This document shows positions 47,707 through 55,402 of a stretch of 64,000 nucleotides of DNA, in pieces. Both the position numbers and the translations under genes were made by a program. Numbering within the stretch: the first letter of the stretch is position 1; every line of letters begins with the position of its first letter. The notes under the pieces were generated by a model. The model was not told the DNA's origin. It saw only the letters and a program-made list of their open reading frames with translations, and made no database searches. Source of the stretch: Salipiger mucosus DSM 16094 (GTDB lineage Bacteria > Pseudomonadota > Alphaproteobacteria > Rhodobacterales > Rhodobacteraceae); contig NZ_KE557282.1 in NCBI RefSeq assembly GCF_000442255.1, positions 61,822-125,821 of the forward strand, given 5' to 3'.

Positions 47707-48201
47707 TCAGCCGGCCGCTGCCGTGAGGCGTTCGAACCGGCCGCCGCAGAACAGCAGCGGCGCGAGCGCCTCCTTGCAGTCGAAGTCGTGCACCCGTCCG
47801 ATGAAGAGGACATGGTCGCCGACCTCGATCTCGCGTTCGACCTGCGTGAGAAAGACCGCCTGCGCGTCGGGCAGGACGGGCAGCCCGTTGCGCGAGCCGC
47901 GCGCCGTGCGCAGCTTCGGGTCGGGCTTTCCGGCAAAGTGCATCGCCACGTCCTCCATGTGGTCGGACAGGACGTTCACGGCATAGCGGCCGGAGCGCCG
48001 GACGAGCCCCAGCATCCTGCATCCCTTGTCGAGCGAGATGGTCAGCAGCGGCGGGTCGAGCGAGACGGACATGAAGGCATTGGCCGTCATCCCGTGGTCG
48101 CCTTCCTCGGTCCGCGTCGTGATGACGGTGACGCCGGTGGCGAAGCTGCCGCAGGCGCGGCGCAGCTCGCGCGGGTCGATGGGGGTGTCAGTGTCGGACA
48201 T
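47707..48201 (-). CDS. Flavin reductase, HpaC-like component
   Basis: The protein has 164 residues of the flavin reductase-like split barrel. Motifs: GSFATGVTVITT, TANAFMSVSLDPPLLTISLDK with the flavin-binding Ser/Asn, RYAVNVLSD, and the last strand HVLFIGRVHDFD. Such proteins use NAD(P)H to reduce FAD or FMN that diffuses to a monooxygenase. It is third in the operon after the HpaB-type oxygenase and an FAD synthetase. GAGGAGG precedes ATG 48201, which lies inside the end of the FAD synthetase gene (14-base overlap). Confidence 0.88.
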   Translation of the reverse strand: MSDTDTPIDPRELRRACGSFATGVTVITTRTEEGDHGMTANAFMSVSLDPPLLTISLDKGCRMLGLVRRSGRYAVNVLSDHMEDVAMHFAGKPDPKLRTARGSRNGLPVLPDAQAVFLTQVEREIEVGDHVLFIGRVHDFDCKEALAPLLFCGGRFERLTAAAG

Positions 48202-48817
48202 GGGGGTCCTCCTCGTATCTCGTGTCATGCATCTGGAGCCGCCCGGCCAGCAGGGCGGCCGGCCCGGGGCAGGACTGCAGCACGGCCGCGCCCGCGATGT
48301 CCCCGGCGCGGCGCAGGGCGCGGATGCGGGTCGAGGACACGGGCTCGCCGCCCGCGCAGACCACGGGCCGTGCGAGGCGCGTCTCGAAGCGTGCCGCCAG
48401 CAGCTCGACGTCGCCCGTCTGTTTCGCGCCGAAGCGGAAGTCCGCGCCGACGTGAACCCTTCGCGGTCCGATCCGCGCGAGGTCGCCCAGAAAGGCCCCG
48501 GCCGAGCGCGCGCAGTAACTTGCGGTGAAGGAGGCCACGGCGATCAGGTCCGGCCCCAGCCGCGCGATCCGCGCCAGCTTGTCGTCCAGCGTCGAGAGCC
48601 GCGCGGCGCGGCCGAAGAAGACCTTGGGCGGCGGGTCGAAGGTCCAGACGATGGCCGGGACGCCTTCGGCCCGCGCATCGCGCACCGCCTCGGAAATGAG
48701 TTGCTGGTGGCCCTGGTGCACGCCGTCGAAGGCGCCGATGGCGACGACCGAGGCGGGCAGCGACAGGTCGCGGTCGCTGACGACAAGGGTCGGTCTGCCC
48801 GTGAACTGGAAGGACAT
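48188..48817 (-). CDS. FAD synthetase (RibF-type FMN adenylyltransferase) lacking the riboflavin kinase domain
   Basis: The protein has 209 residues. The nucleotidyltransferase signature IGAFDGVHQGHQ (HxGH at 34-37) starts the fold. FTASYCARSAGAFL, the GADFRFGAKQTGD loop and the VSSTRIRALRRAGDI motif follow, all typical of RibF module 1. Full RibF proteins have about 310 residues with a C-terminal riboflavin kinase; here the chain stops after the adenylyltransferase. It should make FAD from FMN and ATP, perhaps to feed the FADH2-using oxygenase encoded just upstream. GGAGG precedes ATG 48817. Confidence 0.82.
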   Translation of the reverse strand: MSFQFTGRPTLVVSDRDLSLPASVVAIGAFDGVHQGHQQLISEAVRDARAEGVPAIVWTFDPPPKVFFGRAARLSTLDDKLARIARLGPDLIAVASFTASYCARSAGAFLGDLARIGPRRVHVGADFRFGAKQTGDVELLAARFETRLARPVVCAGGEPVSSTRIRALRRAGDIAGAAVLQSCPGPAALLAGRLQMHDTRYEEDPHVRH

Positions 48818-48847
48818 GGAACGCCTCCGCATCTGGTGGAAGGTGGT

Positions 48848-48877
48848 CCGCCCGGGCAAGGCCTCTCGCCCGGGCGG
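48848..48877 (-). terminator. Intercistronic hairpin after the HpaB-type gene
   Basis: CCGCCCGGGC (48848-48857) pairs perfectly with GCCCGGGCGG (48868-48877), 10-base loop, placed 6 bases after the oxygenase stop and before the FAD synthetase start. It probably protects the oxygenase mRNA segment. Confidence 0.5.
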
Positions 48878-48883
48878 CGCGGA

Positions 48884-50440
48884 TCAACCCTGGAAGCCGC
48901 CGCTCAGGCGGTTGATGTCCCAGGGGTTCACCATGTCCGGCACGGTCCAGCCGCCGAGGTCGTATTCGGCCATGTAGTCCTCGACGAGCTGCTGCATCAT
49001 CTCGTACTCGCCGGTGGCCTGCGCCGTCAGCATGGTCTCGATGCGGATGTTCTCGTAGTTGCCGGCGTAGTTGCTCTCGTAGAGTTCGTGACGCCCGCCG
49101 AACTCCGAGCCCATGGCGTCCCAGAGCAGCTTGAGCAGCTTCACCCGGTCGACCGCCAGCATGCCGTTCGAGCCGCGCACGAAGCGGTCGAGGTAGGGCC
49201 GGATCTCGTCCGAGTTGAAGTCGAGCGCCGAGGACGGCAGGTAGATGAGCCCCGAGGCCACGTGCCGCTCGATCAGCTCCTTGATCCGGCTGTAGGCCAT
49301 GGGCGCGAAGACCCGGTAGGCGAGGCCGTAGTTGATGTTGGGCAGGTTGAAGCCGTCGGTGCCCTCCCACGGGACGGGCGATTTCACCATCGCGTCCGAG
49401 ATGCCCCAGAAGAGGTTGCGCCATGCGATGACCTCGCCCACCGCGGTCTGCGGGCCGCGGAAGCCGCCGGCGCCCGTCGCCTCGAGCGCCTTCGAGAAGA
49501 GCCCCGAGATGAAGTCGAGCTTCACCGCCAGCCGGGTGACGCCGTGCAGCGTGAAGCGCGGCACGAAGCCCGAGGCCGGGAAGAAGGCGTTGATCTTCTC
49601 GACGTCGCCGTAAACGAAGATGTTCTCCCAGGGCACCAGCACCTTGTCGAAGACGAGGATCGAGTCGTTTTCGTCCAGGCGCGAGGAGAGCGGGTAGTCG
49701 AAGGGCGTGCCCATGACCGTCGCGTTGAGCTCGTAGCTGGCGCGCGAGATCAGCTTGACGCCCTCGGCCCCCATCGGCGCGGTGAAGATCAGCGCGAACT
49801 TCTTCTCCTTGATGGGGATGCCGTAGTGGGCGATGAAGTTGTAGTGCGTGAGGGCCGAGCCCGTCGCGACCACCTTGGCGCCCGAGACGATCAGCCCCGC
49901 GTCGGTTTCTTTCTCCACCTGCATGAAGACGTCGCCCGTCTCCTCGATGGGCAGGTGCCGGTCGATCGGCGGGTTGACGATGGCGTGGTTCCAGTAGTCG
50001 AGCCGCTCCTGCGTGCGGGCATACCAGGCGCGGGCGTTGTCCGCGTATTCCCCGTAGAAGCCCGCGTTCGCGCCCAGCGTGCCCAGGAAGGCCGCCTTGT
50101 AGTCGGGCGCGCGGCCCATCCAGCCATTGGCGACGCGCTGCGTGTCGGCGATGGCGTCGCGGCCCGCGACAAGGTCCTCGGCGCTCTTCGATCCCTTGAA
50201 GAAGGGATGCGTCCACCCGCCCGAACCGGTGTCGGTGGTGCGGCCGATCTCGTCCTTCTTCGCGTGCAGCCGGTCGTACCAGCGCGCCACCATGCGCGAC
50301 GAGTTGCGGAACGCCGGATGCGTGGTCACGTCCTTGACGCGCTCGCCGTGGACATAGACGCAGCGGCCGTCCTGCAGGCTCTCGAGATATTCCGCGCCCG
50401 TGTAGGGGGCGGTGACATCGGTATCGATGCGGTCCTTCAT
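48884..50440 (-). CDS. FADH2-dependent aromatic monooxygenase, HpaB family (4-hydroxyphenylacetate 3-hydroxylase type)
   Basis: The protein has 518 residues, the normal length. Family motifs: [22 protein letters not shown] at the N-terminus, [59 protein letters not shown], and the C-terminal helical domain. HpaB-type oxygenases use free FADH2 from a separate reductase and put a hydroxyl ortho to an existing phenol OH; relatives act on 4-hydroxyphenylacetate, phenol, chlorophenols or resorcinol. The same operon encodes a reductase and FAD synthetase. The divergent IclR gene and the palindrome at 50504 suggest IclR control. The phenolic substrate is not fixed by sequence. Confidence 0.88.
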   Translation of the reverse strand: MKDRIDTDVTAPYTGAEYLESLQDGRCVYVHGERVKDVTTHPAFRNSSRMVARWYDRLHAKKDEIGRTTDTGSGGWTHPFFKGSKSAEDLVAGRDAIADTQRVANGWMGRAPDYKAAFLGTLGANAGFYGEYADNARAWYARTQERLDYWNHAIVNPPIDRHLPIEETGDVFMQVEKETDAGLIVSGAKVVATGSALTHYNFIAHYGIPIKEKKFALIFTAPMGAEGVKLISRASYELNATVMGTPFDYPLSSRLDENDSILVFDKVLVPWENIFVYGDVEKINAFFPASGFVPRFTLHGVTRLAVKLDFISGLFSKALEATGAGGFRGPQTAVGEVIAWRNLFWGISDAMVKSPVPWEGTDGFNLPNINYGLAYRVFAPMAYSRIKELIERHVASGLIYLPSSALDFNSDEIRPYLDRFVRGSNGMLAVDRVKLLKLLWDAMGSEFGGRHELYESNYAGNYENIRIETMLTAQATGEYEMMQQLVEDYMAEYDLGGWTVPDMVNPWDINRLSGGFQG

Positions 50441-50503
50441 GGGGTCCTCCCGTTTTTCGGTCTCCTCGAGGCCAAGCTTGCGGCGCGATCCGAAATATCG
50501 AAA

Positions 50504-50519
50504 GGTATCGAATGATACT
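50504..50519. promoter_or_regulatory. IclR-type palindrome, copy 1 (imperfect)
   Basis: GGTATCG-AA-TGATACT, two mismatches from the perfect dyad seen at 53402 and 53436. It lies in the 121-base gap between the HpaB-type and IclR genes, in position to regulate both. Confidence 0.55.
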
Positions 50520-50561
50520 GAGAGTTTTTCCGGTTATTCCGAAAATGCGGAGTGGGGCGCG

Positions 50562-51293
50562 ATGAAAACCATCCGGAAGGTCGGCGATGTGCTGCGTCTG
50601 TTCACGGCCGAGACGCCCGAACACAGCCTGAGCGGGCTGGCGCGCGCGCTCGGGGCCTCGCCCAGCGGGACCTTCGACGTGGCGGACGGGCTGACGGAGA
50701 TCGGCCTGCTGGCGCGGGTGGGGCGCGGGCGCTACCGGTTGGGGCCGCTCGTGGCGACGCTGAACGCGGTGCTCGAGGACACCGCGCCGGTGGCCGAGGC
50801 CGCGCGCGAGGTCATGGACCGGCTCGCCGGCGAATACGGGGAGACGCTGCATCTGACCCAGCAGGACGACGGGCGTCTGCTGGTGCTGGCCACGCGGATC
50901 GGGCGGCGCACGCTGACGGTGACGCGGGACGCGCTGACGCCCGGTCTTGCGCTGCACGAAAGCGCGCCGGGCTGCCTGCACCTGGCCGAGATGGAGCCCG
51001 CGCAGCGCGAGGCCTACTGGCGCCGAGCGGACGCGGCGGCACGGCGTGTCCCCATGCCCTCGGACGAGGCCTTGGCGCAGATGCGGCGCGAGGGCTATGC
51101 CGCCGGGCCGCTGGCCCGCGACGACGACGTGGTCTTCACCGCGGGCGCGATCCGCAACCACGCGGGGCTTAGCGCCGGGGTCCTCTCCATCGCGGTCCCG
51201 GCCAGCCGCCACGCGCGCGAGCCGCGCGCGTTCCGGAGTGTGACGCTGCGCGCGGCGGGCGACGTGTCGCGGTCGCTGGGCTACACCGGCTGA
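50562..51293 (+). CDS. IclR-family transcriptional regulator
   Basis: The protein has 243 residues. The N-terminal winged helix is IRKVGDVLRLFTAETPEHSLSGLARALGASPSGTFDVADGLTEIGLL. The effector domain (about 80-240) contains GETLHLTQQDDGRLLVLATRIG and AGLSAGVLSIAVPAS. IclR proteins such as PcaU and PobR control aromatic catabolism. This one is divergent from the HpaB-type operon. A repeated palindrome near four promoters of the region is its likely site. ATG 50562 has GTGGGG nearby. The last 13 bases overlap the convergent BKACE gene. Confidence 0.88.
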   Translation: MKTIRKVGDVLRLFTAETPEHSLSGLARALGASPSGTFDVADGLTEIGLLARVGRGRYRLGPLVATLNAVLEDTAPVAEAAREVMDRLAGEYGETLHLTQQDDGRLLVLATRIGRRTLTVTRDALTPGLALHESAPGCLHLAEMEPAQREAYWRRADAAARRVPMPSDEALAQMRREGYAAGPLARDDDVVFTAGAIRNHAGLSAGVLSIAVPASRHAREPRAFRSVTLRAAGDVSRSLGYTG

Positions 51294-52120
51294 TTGCGCA
51301 GCCCCAGGATCGCGCGGGCTTCGGCGGGCGAGGCGATGCTGCGCCCGTGGCGCCGCGCGATTTCGGCGGCGCGGGCCACAAGCGCGGCATTCGACGGCGC
51401 GAGACTGTTGCGGTCGAGCCGGATGTTGTCCTCGAGCCCTGTGCGCAGGTGTCCGCCGGCCCCGGCGGCCCAGTCGTTCACCTCGGCCTGGTGCCGGCCG
51501 ATCCCGGCGGCGCACCACGGGGCCGCCTCTCCGAAAAGCGTGCGGACCGTCTCGACATAGACGTCGAAGACGCGCCGGTCGGCCGGCATCGCGTTCTTCA
51601 CGCCCATGACGACCTGCACGTAGGGCGTGCCCGCGATCTCTCCGCGATCCGCCATCAGCCGCGCCTGGTAGATGTGGCTGAGATCGAAGGCCTCGATCTC
51701 GGGCTTGACCCCGTGGGCCAGCATCTCGGCCGCGAGCCATTGCACGAGGTCCGGCGGGTTCTCGTAGACCCGCGTGGGGAAGTTGTTCGACCCGACCGAG
51801 AGCGAGGCCATGTCCGGGCCGAGCGGCAGCATCCCGCCGCGCGTCCTGCCCGCCCCCGAGCGCCCGCCGGTCGACAGCTGGACGATCATGCCGCGGCAGG
51901 CGGCCTCGATCCCGGCCTTGAGCTCGGCAAAGCGGCCGGGGTCGGAGGTCGGCCGGCCTTCGTCGTCGCGGACGTGGCAATGCGCGATGGTGGCCCCGGC
52001 CTCGAAGGCCTCGCGCGTGCTTTGGACCTGTTCCTCGACGGTGATCGGCACCGCCGGGTTGTCGGCCTTGGTCGGGACCGATCCGGTGATCGCGACGCAG
52101 ATGATGCAGGGCGTGCTCAT
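51281..52120 (-). CDS. BKACE-family beta-keto acid cleavage enzyme (DUF849)
   Basis: The protein has 279 residues. The TIM-barrel zinc enzyme signature is clear: H47 and H49 in TIAHCHVRDDEGRP, VQLSTGGRSG, SLSVGSNNFP, EAFDLSHIYQARLM, and the late motif HLRTGLEDNIRLDR with the third metal ligand region. BKACE enzymes react a beta-keto acid with acetyl-CoA to give acetoacetate and a shortened acyl-CoA; beta-ketoadipate is among known substrates of the family. Next to ortho-cleavage genes it could replace the CoA-transferase/thiolase steps of the beta-ketoadipate pathway (inference). Confidence 0.88.
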   Translation of the reverse strand: MSTPCIICVAITGSVPTKADNPAVPITVEEQVQSTREAFEAGATIAHCHVRDDEGRPTSDPGRFAELKAGIEAACRGMIVQLSTGGRSGAGRTRGGMLPLGPDMASLSVGSNNFPTRVYENPPDLVQWLAAEMLAHGVKPEIEAFDLSHIYQARLMADRGEIAGTPYVQVVMGVKNAMPADRRVFDVYVETVRTLFGEAAPWCAAGIGRHQAEVNDWAAGAGGHLRTGLEDNIRLDRNSLAPSNAALVARAAEIARRHGRSIASPAEARAILGLRNQPV

Positions 52121-52953
52121 CGCATCTTGTCCAGCGCCTCGAGGAAGAAGGGCCGGAAGCCCTCGGGGTGCTCGCTCATCGGGAAATGCCCGAGCTCGTC
52201 CATGACCGCCAGCGTCGCGCCCGGTATGGCCTCGGCCGTACGGCGGGCGTCCTCGGGCGTACAGGTCAGGTCGTAGGCGCCGACGATGATGTGCACCGGC
52301 GTTCGGGCGGTATCGATCTGCCCGAGCCGCCCGATCAGGCTGTCGTCCTGCGTGTAGAAGCTCAGGTCGCCGCGGAAGACGCCGGGCCCCGACTGCATGA
52401 ACATCCAGAGCGTGTTCCAGCGCTCGGCCGCCGGGGCGTGGGGCGAGATGTTGGCCGAGACGAGTGCCGCGCCCATCTCGCCGCCGTGGGCGTCGGGCCG
52501 GTGGAACCAGTCGATGTCGTACCAGGCCGGCTGGAAATCCGAGGCCTCGATGGCGATGAACCCGGCGAACCTCTCGGGGTGCAGCGCCGCGAGCTGGAGC
52601 GCGATGCGCCCGCCCATCGAGCAGCCGGCAAGCACCGGCGCCTCCAGCTCAAGCGCGTCGATGAGCGCGAGGACGGTCTCGATGTAGGCCTCGGTCGTGA
52701 GCAGGTATTCCTCGGTCTCCGATCCCTCGGGCGGCAGCGATTTGCCGTGCCAGGGCATGTCGAAGGCGATCAGGCGGTGCCCCCCGGTCACGTCGGCGTC
52801 GTTCATCAGGTGCCGCCACTGCGCGCTGTGGGCGCCGGCGGTGTGCAGGCAGAGGACCGGCCGGCCGCTGCCCGCTTCCTCGAAATAGATCCTGTGCGGG
52901 CGCCCCCCAAGCTGCAGGGTGACGTAGCGCCCGGTGATCGGCTCGATGCTCAT
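52117..52953 (-). CDS. Alpha/beta-fold hydrolase
   Basis: The protein has 278 residues. The nucleophile elbow is AGCSMGGRIALQLA (Ser near 117), the acid is probably in IIVGAYDLTCTPED and the base His in DELGHFPMSEHPEG. LCLHTAGAHSAQWRHLM supplies the oxyanion hole. FDMPWHGKSLPP is typical of the epoxide hydrolase/C-C hydrolase/enol-lactonase group. In this cluster an enol-lactonase (PcaD-like) or ester-cleaving role is plausible, but sequence alone does not decide. It overlaps both the SCP2-like and the BKACE genes by four bases. Confidence 0.83.
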   Translation of the reverse strand: MSIEPITGRYVTLQLGGRPHRIYFEEAGSGRPVLCLHTAGAHSAQWRHLMNDADVTGGHRLIAFDMPWHGKSLPPEGSETEEYLLTTEAYIETVLALIDALELEAPVLAGCSMGGRIALQLAALHPERFAGFIAIEASDFQPAWYDIDWFHRPDAHGGEMGAALVSANISPHAPAAERWNTLWMFMQSGPGVFRGDLSFYTQDDSLIGRLGQIDTARTPVHIIVGAYDLTCTPEDARRTAEAIPGATLAVMDELGHFPMSEHPEGFRPFFLEALDKMR

Positions 52954-53336
52954 GCGCTCTCTCCCGTGACGCGGGCGCCGCGCGGCAGCGCAAGCACCTC
53001 CTTGAAGAAGCGCAGGTTCTTCACCAGCGCGAGGATATCGCCGAGGATTTCCGCGCGGCCGGTCTTCACGAGGCCGAAGATGTCGTGGAATCCGGGTTCG
53101 GGCAGGAGCTCCCAGAACTTCGCGATGGCCTCGCCGTCGGTGGCGATGGCGAAGCGGTAGGGGATCTTCTTCGAGGGTCCGGGCAGCACCGCCTCGATCC
53201 GCCCGCGGTCGAACACGAGATAGTGTTCCACGTCGTCCACGCGGATCAGCACCGTTTCGGAAAAGAGCCGCCCCAGCCTCAACAGGTGCGGCCGCGCCGC
53301 GACCTGCGCGGGCAGGCGTTCGATCTCGCTCAGCAT
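52950..53336 (-). CDS. Small SCP2-like protein of unknown function
   Basis: The protein has 128 residues. The pattern HYLVFDRGRIEAVLPGP, then PYRFAIATDGEAIAKFWEL, then FHDIFGLVKTGRAEILGDILALVKNL looks like the SCP2/sterol-carrier fold, with a beta sheet followed by a helix that gates a hydrophobic tunnel. No catalytic residues are recognised. It is first in the operon SCP2-like, hydrolase, BKACE, directly after the double palindrome. It may bind a hydrophobic pathway compound. Confidence 0.6.
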   Translation of the reverse strand: MLSEIERLPAQVAARPHLLRLGRLFSETVLIRVDDVEHYLVFDRGRIEAVLPGPSKKIPYRFAIATDGEAIAKFWELLPEPGFHDIFGLVKTGRAEILGDILALVKNLRFFKEVLALPRGARVTGESA

Positions 53337-53401
53337 GGTCTCTTCCTCCGTCGTTCGCCGCGGAGGATGGGAAGCGGGCGCGCGGCGGACAATGCCGGGC
53401 A

Positions 53402-53419
53402 GGGTATCGGGCGATACCC
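53402..53419. promoter_or_regulatory. IclR-type palindrome, copy 2 (perfect)
   Basis: GGGTATCG-GG-CGATACCC, a perfect 8-base dyad between the SCP2-like and dioxygenase promoters. Its centre is 33 bases from copy 3, about three helical turns, so both face the same side of the DNA. Confidence 0.65.
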
Positions 53420-53435
53420 GCCGCTCCACGGGCCG

Positions 53436-53451
53436 GGTATCGAGCGATACC
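53436..53451. promoter_or_regulatory. IclR-type palindrome, copy 3 (perfect)
   Basis: GGTATCG-AG-CGATACC, a perfect 7-base dyad, nearer to the dioxygenase start at 53533. Confidence 0.65.
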
Positions 53452-53532
53452 TAATGCGACATTGGCGCGGCGCGGTTGTTGCGCAACGCTTGGACCCGAG
53501 GAGACATCAGCCGAAACGGGGAGGAGACCGAC

Positions 53533-54408
53533 ATGGCGAAGATCACGCTCGACAACATCACCGACGAGGTCGTGGCCGCGCTTGGCCAGAACGGAGAGAT
53601 CGACGCGCGTCAGCGCGAGATCATGACATCGCTGATCACGCACCTGCACGGCTTCTGCAAGGACGTGAAGCTGCAGCACCACGAGTTCATCGAGGCCTGC
53701 CAGTACCTCGCCCGCGCCGGGGCGGTCTGCGACGGCGGCCGGCAGGAATTCATCCTGCTGGGCGACATCCTGGGCGTCGAGGTGCTGGTCGACATGCTTT
53801 CGAACCCGGTCACCGGGACCGAGAGCGAGTCGACCGTGCTCGGCCCGTTCTACCGCGAGAACCCGCCGGTGCTGCCCAAGGGCGCCTCGACGGTCCTCAA
53901 GGAATACCCCGACCAGGAGACGGTCTACTTCGAGGGCCAGGTCCGCGACGCCGATGGCACGCCGCTGGCCGGGGTGACCATCGACGTCTGGGAAGACGCG
54001 CCGAACGGGCTCTACGAGAACCACGACCCCGACCAGCCCGAGTTCAACCTGCGCGGCCGCTTCGAGACCGACGAGAACGGGCACTACGCCTTCCGCGCCC
54101 TGCGCCCGGTCGACTACCCGATCCCCGACAACGAGACGGCGGGCGAGCTTCTGCGCTTCATGGGCCACCACCCGATGCGCCCCGGGCACATGCACTTCAT
54201 CCTGTCCAAGGAGGGCTTCCGTCCGCTCATCAGCCAGATCTACGACAGCCGGTCGGAGTATCTCGAGAACGACAGCGTGTTTGCGGTCAAGGACAGCCTC
54301 GTGGGCGAGTTCCGCAAGGCGGGCCCGGACCTCGACACCGACTTGCACGTGAGCTTCGACTTCGTGCTCAAGCGCGACGCCGCCAACGAGCGGATTGCCG
54401 CGGAATAA
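53533..54408 (+). CDS. Intradiol ring-cleavage dioxygenase (hydroxyquinol/catechol 1,2-dioxygenase type)
   Basis: The protein has 291 residues. An N-terminal helical linker domain (REIMTSLITHLHGF, RQEFILLGDILGVEVLVDML) as in catechol and hydroxyquinol 1,2-dioxygenases is followed by the iron-binding barrel. Fe(III) ligands: Tyr in LGPFYREN, Tyr in ALRPVDYPIPDN and the two His of RPGHMHFIL. It cleaves the ring between the two hydroxyls using O2. Length and linker motifs are closer to hydroxyquinol 1,2-dioxygenase, but the cycloisomerase nearby would fit a catechol-derived muconate, so both are possible. A good terminator follows. Confidence 0.88.
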   Translation: MAKITLDNITDEVVAALGQNGEIDARQREIMTSLITHLHGFCKDVKLQHHEFIEACQYLARAGAVCDGGRQEFILLGDILGVEVLVDMLSNPVTGTESESTVLGPFYRENPPVLPKGASTVLKEYPDQETVYFEGQVRDADGTPLAGVTIDVWEDAPNGLYENHDPDQPEFNLRGRFETDENGHYAFRALRPVDYPIPDNETAGELLRFMGHHPMRPGHMHFILSKEGFRPLISQIYDSRSEYLENDSVFAVKDSLVGEFRKAGPDLDTDLHVSFDFVLKRDAANERIAAE

Positions 54409-54435
54409 CCCCGCCCTCCCTGGCGAATCGACTGG

Positions 54436-54463
54436 AAGCCTCCCCCGGGGAGGCTTTCTTTTT
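54436..54463 (+). terminator. Rho-independent terminator after the dioxygenase gene
   Basis: AAGCCTCC (54436-54443) pairs with GGAGGCTT (54449-54456), 5-base CCCGG loop, followed by TCTTTTT. Confidence 0.8.
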
Positions 54464-54508
54464 GACGGCCCGCATGCGTCTACTGGCACCCGGAGGAGAC
54501 GGGGACGG

Positions 54509-55399
54509 ATGAACCTCAAGCAGTTGACCTATTTCATCGCCGTGGCCGAGGAACTGCATTTCGGCCGCGCAGCCGAGCGGCTGGGCATGGCGCAGCCGCC
54601 GCTCTCGCGCCAGATCAAGCAGATCGAGGACGACCTCGGCGCGGTGCTGTTCAACCGCGGGCGCCGCGCGGTCAGCCTGACCCAGGCGGGCGAGCGCCTG
54701 CTCGAGCGCGGCCGCACGCTGATGCGTGACATCGACGACATGAAGCTCGAGGTCCGCCGCCTTGGCGAGGGGGCCGAGGGACGGCTGCGGATCGGGTTCG
54801 TGGGCTCCTCGACCTTCGGCATCCTGCCGACCATCGTGAAGTCGTTCCGGGCGAACTTCCCGGACGTGATCCTGACGCTCTCGCCGATGAACAACGCGCA
54901 GCTCTACCGCCGGCTGGTCGGGCGCGAGATCGACGTGGCCTTCGCCCGCCCGGCGCTGACCGACGCCGAGTTCCGGACGGTGCAGCTGGGCGACGAGCCG
55001 TTGGTGGCCGCGACGCCCGACAGCGTCGCCACCGCGCGGCCCGGGCGCGTCACCCTCGACGAGTTGCGCGGCATGAACTTCATTCTCTACCCCGAGTATC
55101 CGCGCCCCTCCTACGCCGACCTCGTGCTCGACAGCTGCGCCGCGCACGGGCTCGACCCCGACCGCAAGCTCTTCACGATGGACCTGCAGACCGCGCTGCG
55201 CCTCGTCGCGATCGGCGAGGGCGTCTGCATCGTGCCGGCGTCGGTCGGCTCGGCGCAGCGCAACGGGATCCGCTTCAACGCGATCGAGCCCGAGATCGGG
55301 CAGACCTCGCTCGCGCTCAACTACCGGCTGGACGAGCAGGGCCCGCACGTCCGGGCCTTCGTGAAGATCGCGCAGGCCGTGGCGCGCCGGTCGTTCTGA
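54509..55399 (+). CDS. LysR-family transcriptional regulator (CatR/BenM-like)
   Basis: The protein has 296 residues. The HTH is MNLKQLTYFIAVAEELHFGRAAERLGMAQPPLSRQIKQIEDDLG, very close to the CatR/BenM/CbnR group, where QPPLSRQI is typical. The effector domain starts GRLRIGFVGSSTFGILP. LysR proteins of this group usually respond to cis,cis-muconate. It is convergent to the muconate cycloisomerase gene, 3 bases away, not divergent as in classical catR-catB. CGGAGGAGACGGGG precedes the ATG. Confidence 0.88.
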   Translation: MNLKQLTYFIAVAEELHFGRAAERLGMAQPPLSRQIKQIEDDLGAVLFNRGRRAVSLTQAGERLLERGRTLMRDIDDMKLEVRRLGEGAEGRLRIGFVGSSTFGILPTIVKSFRANFPDVILTLSPMNNAQLYRRLVGREIDVAFARPALTDAEFRTVQLGDEPLVAATPDSVATARPGRVTLDELRGMNFILYPEYPRPSYADLVLDSCAAHGLDPDRKLFTMDLQTALRLVAIGEGVCIVPASVGSAQRNGIRFNAIEPEIGQTSLALNYRLDEQGPHVRAFVKIAQAVARRSF

Positions 55400-55402
55400 G
55401 GC

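Noticed and set aside
48225-51980. 1251-codon minus-strand frame spanning the HpaB-type, IclR and BKACE genes
   Set aside because: It crosses several well-supported genes in other frames and its translation is Arg/Gly/Ala-rich with no motif.
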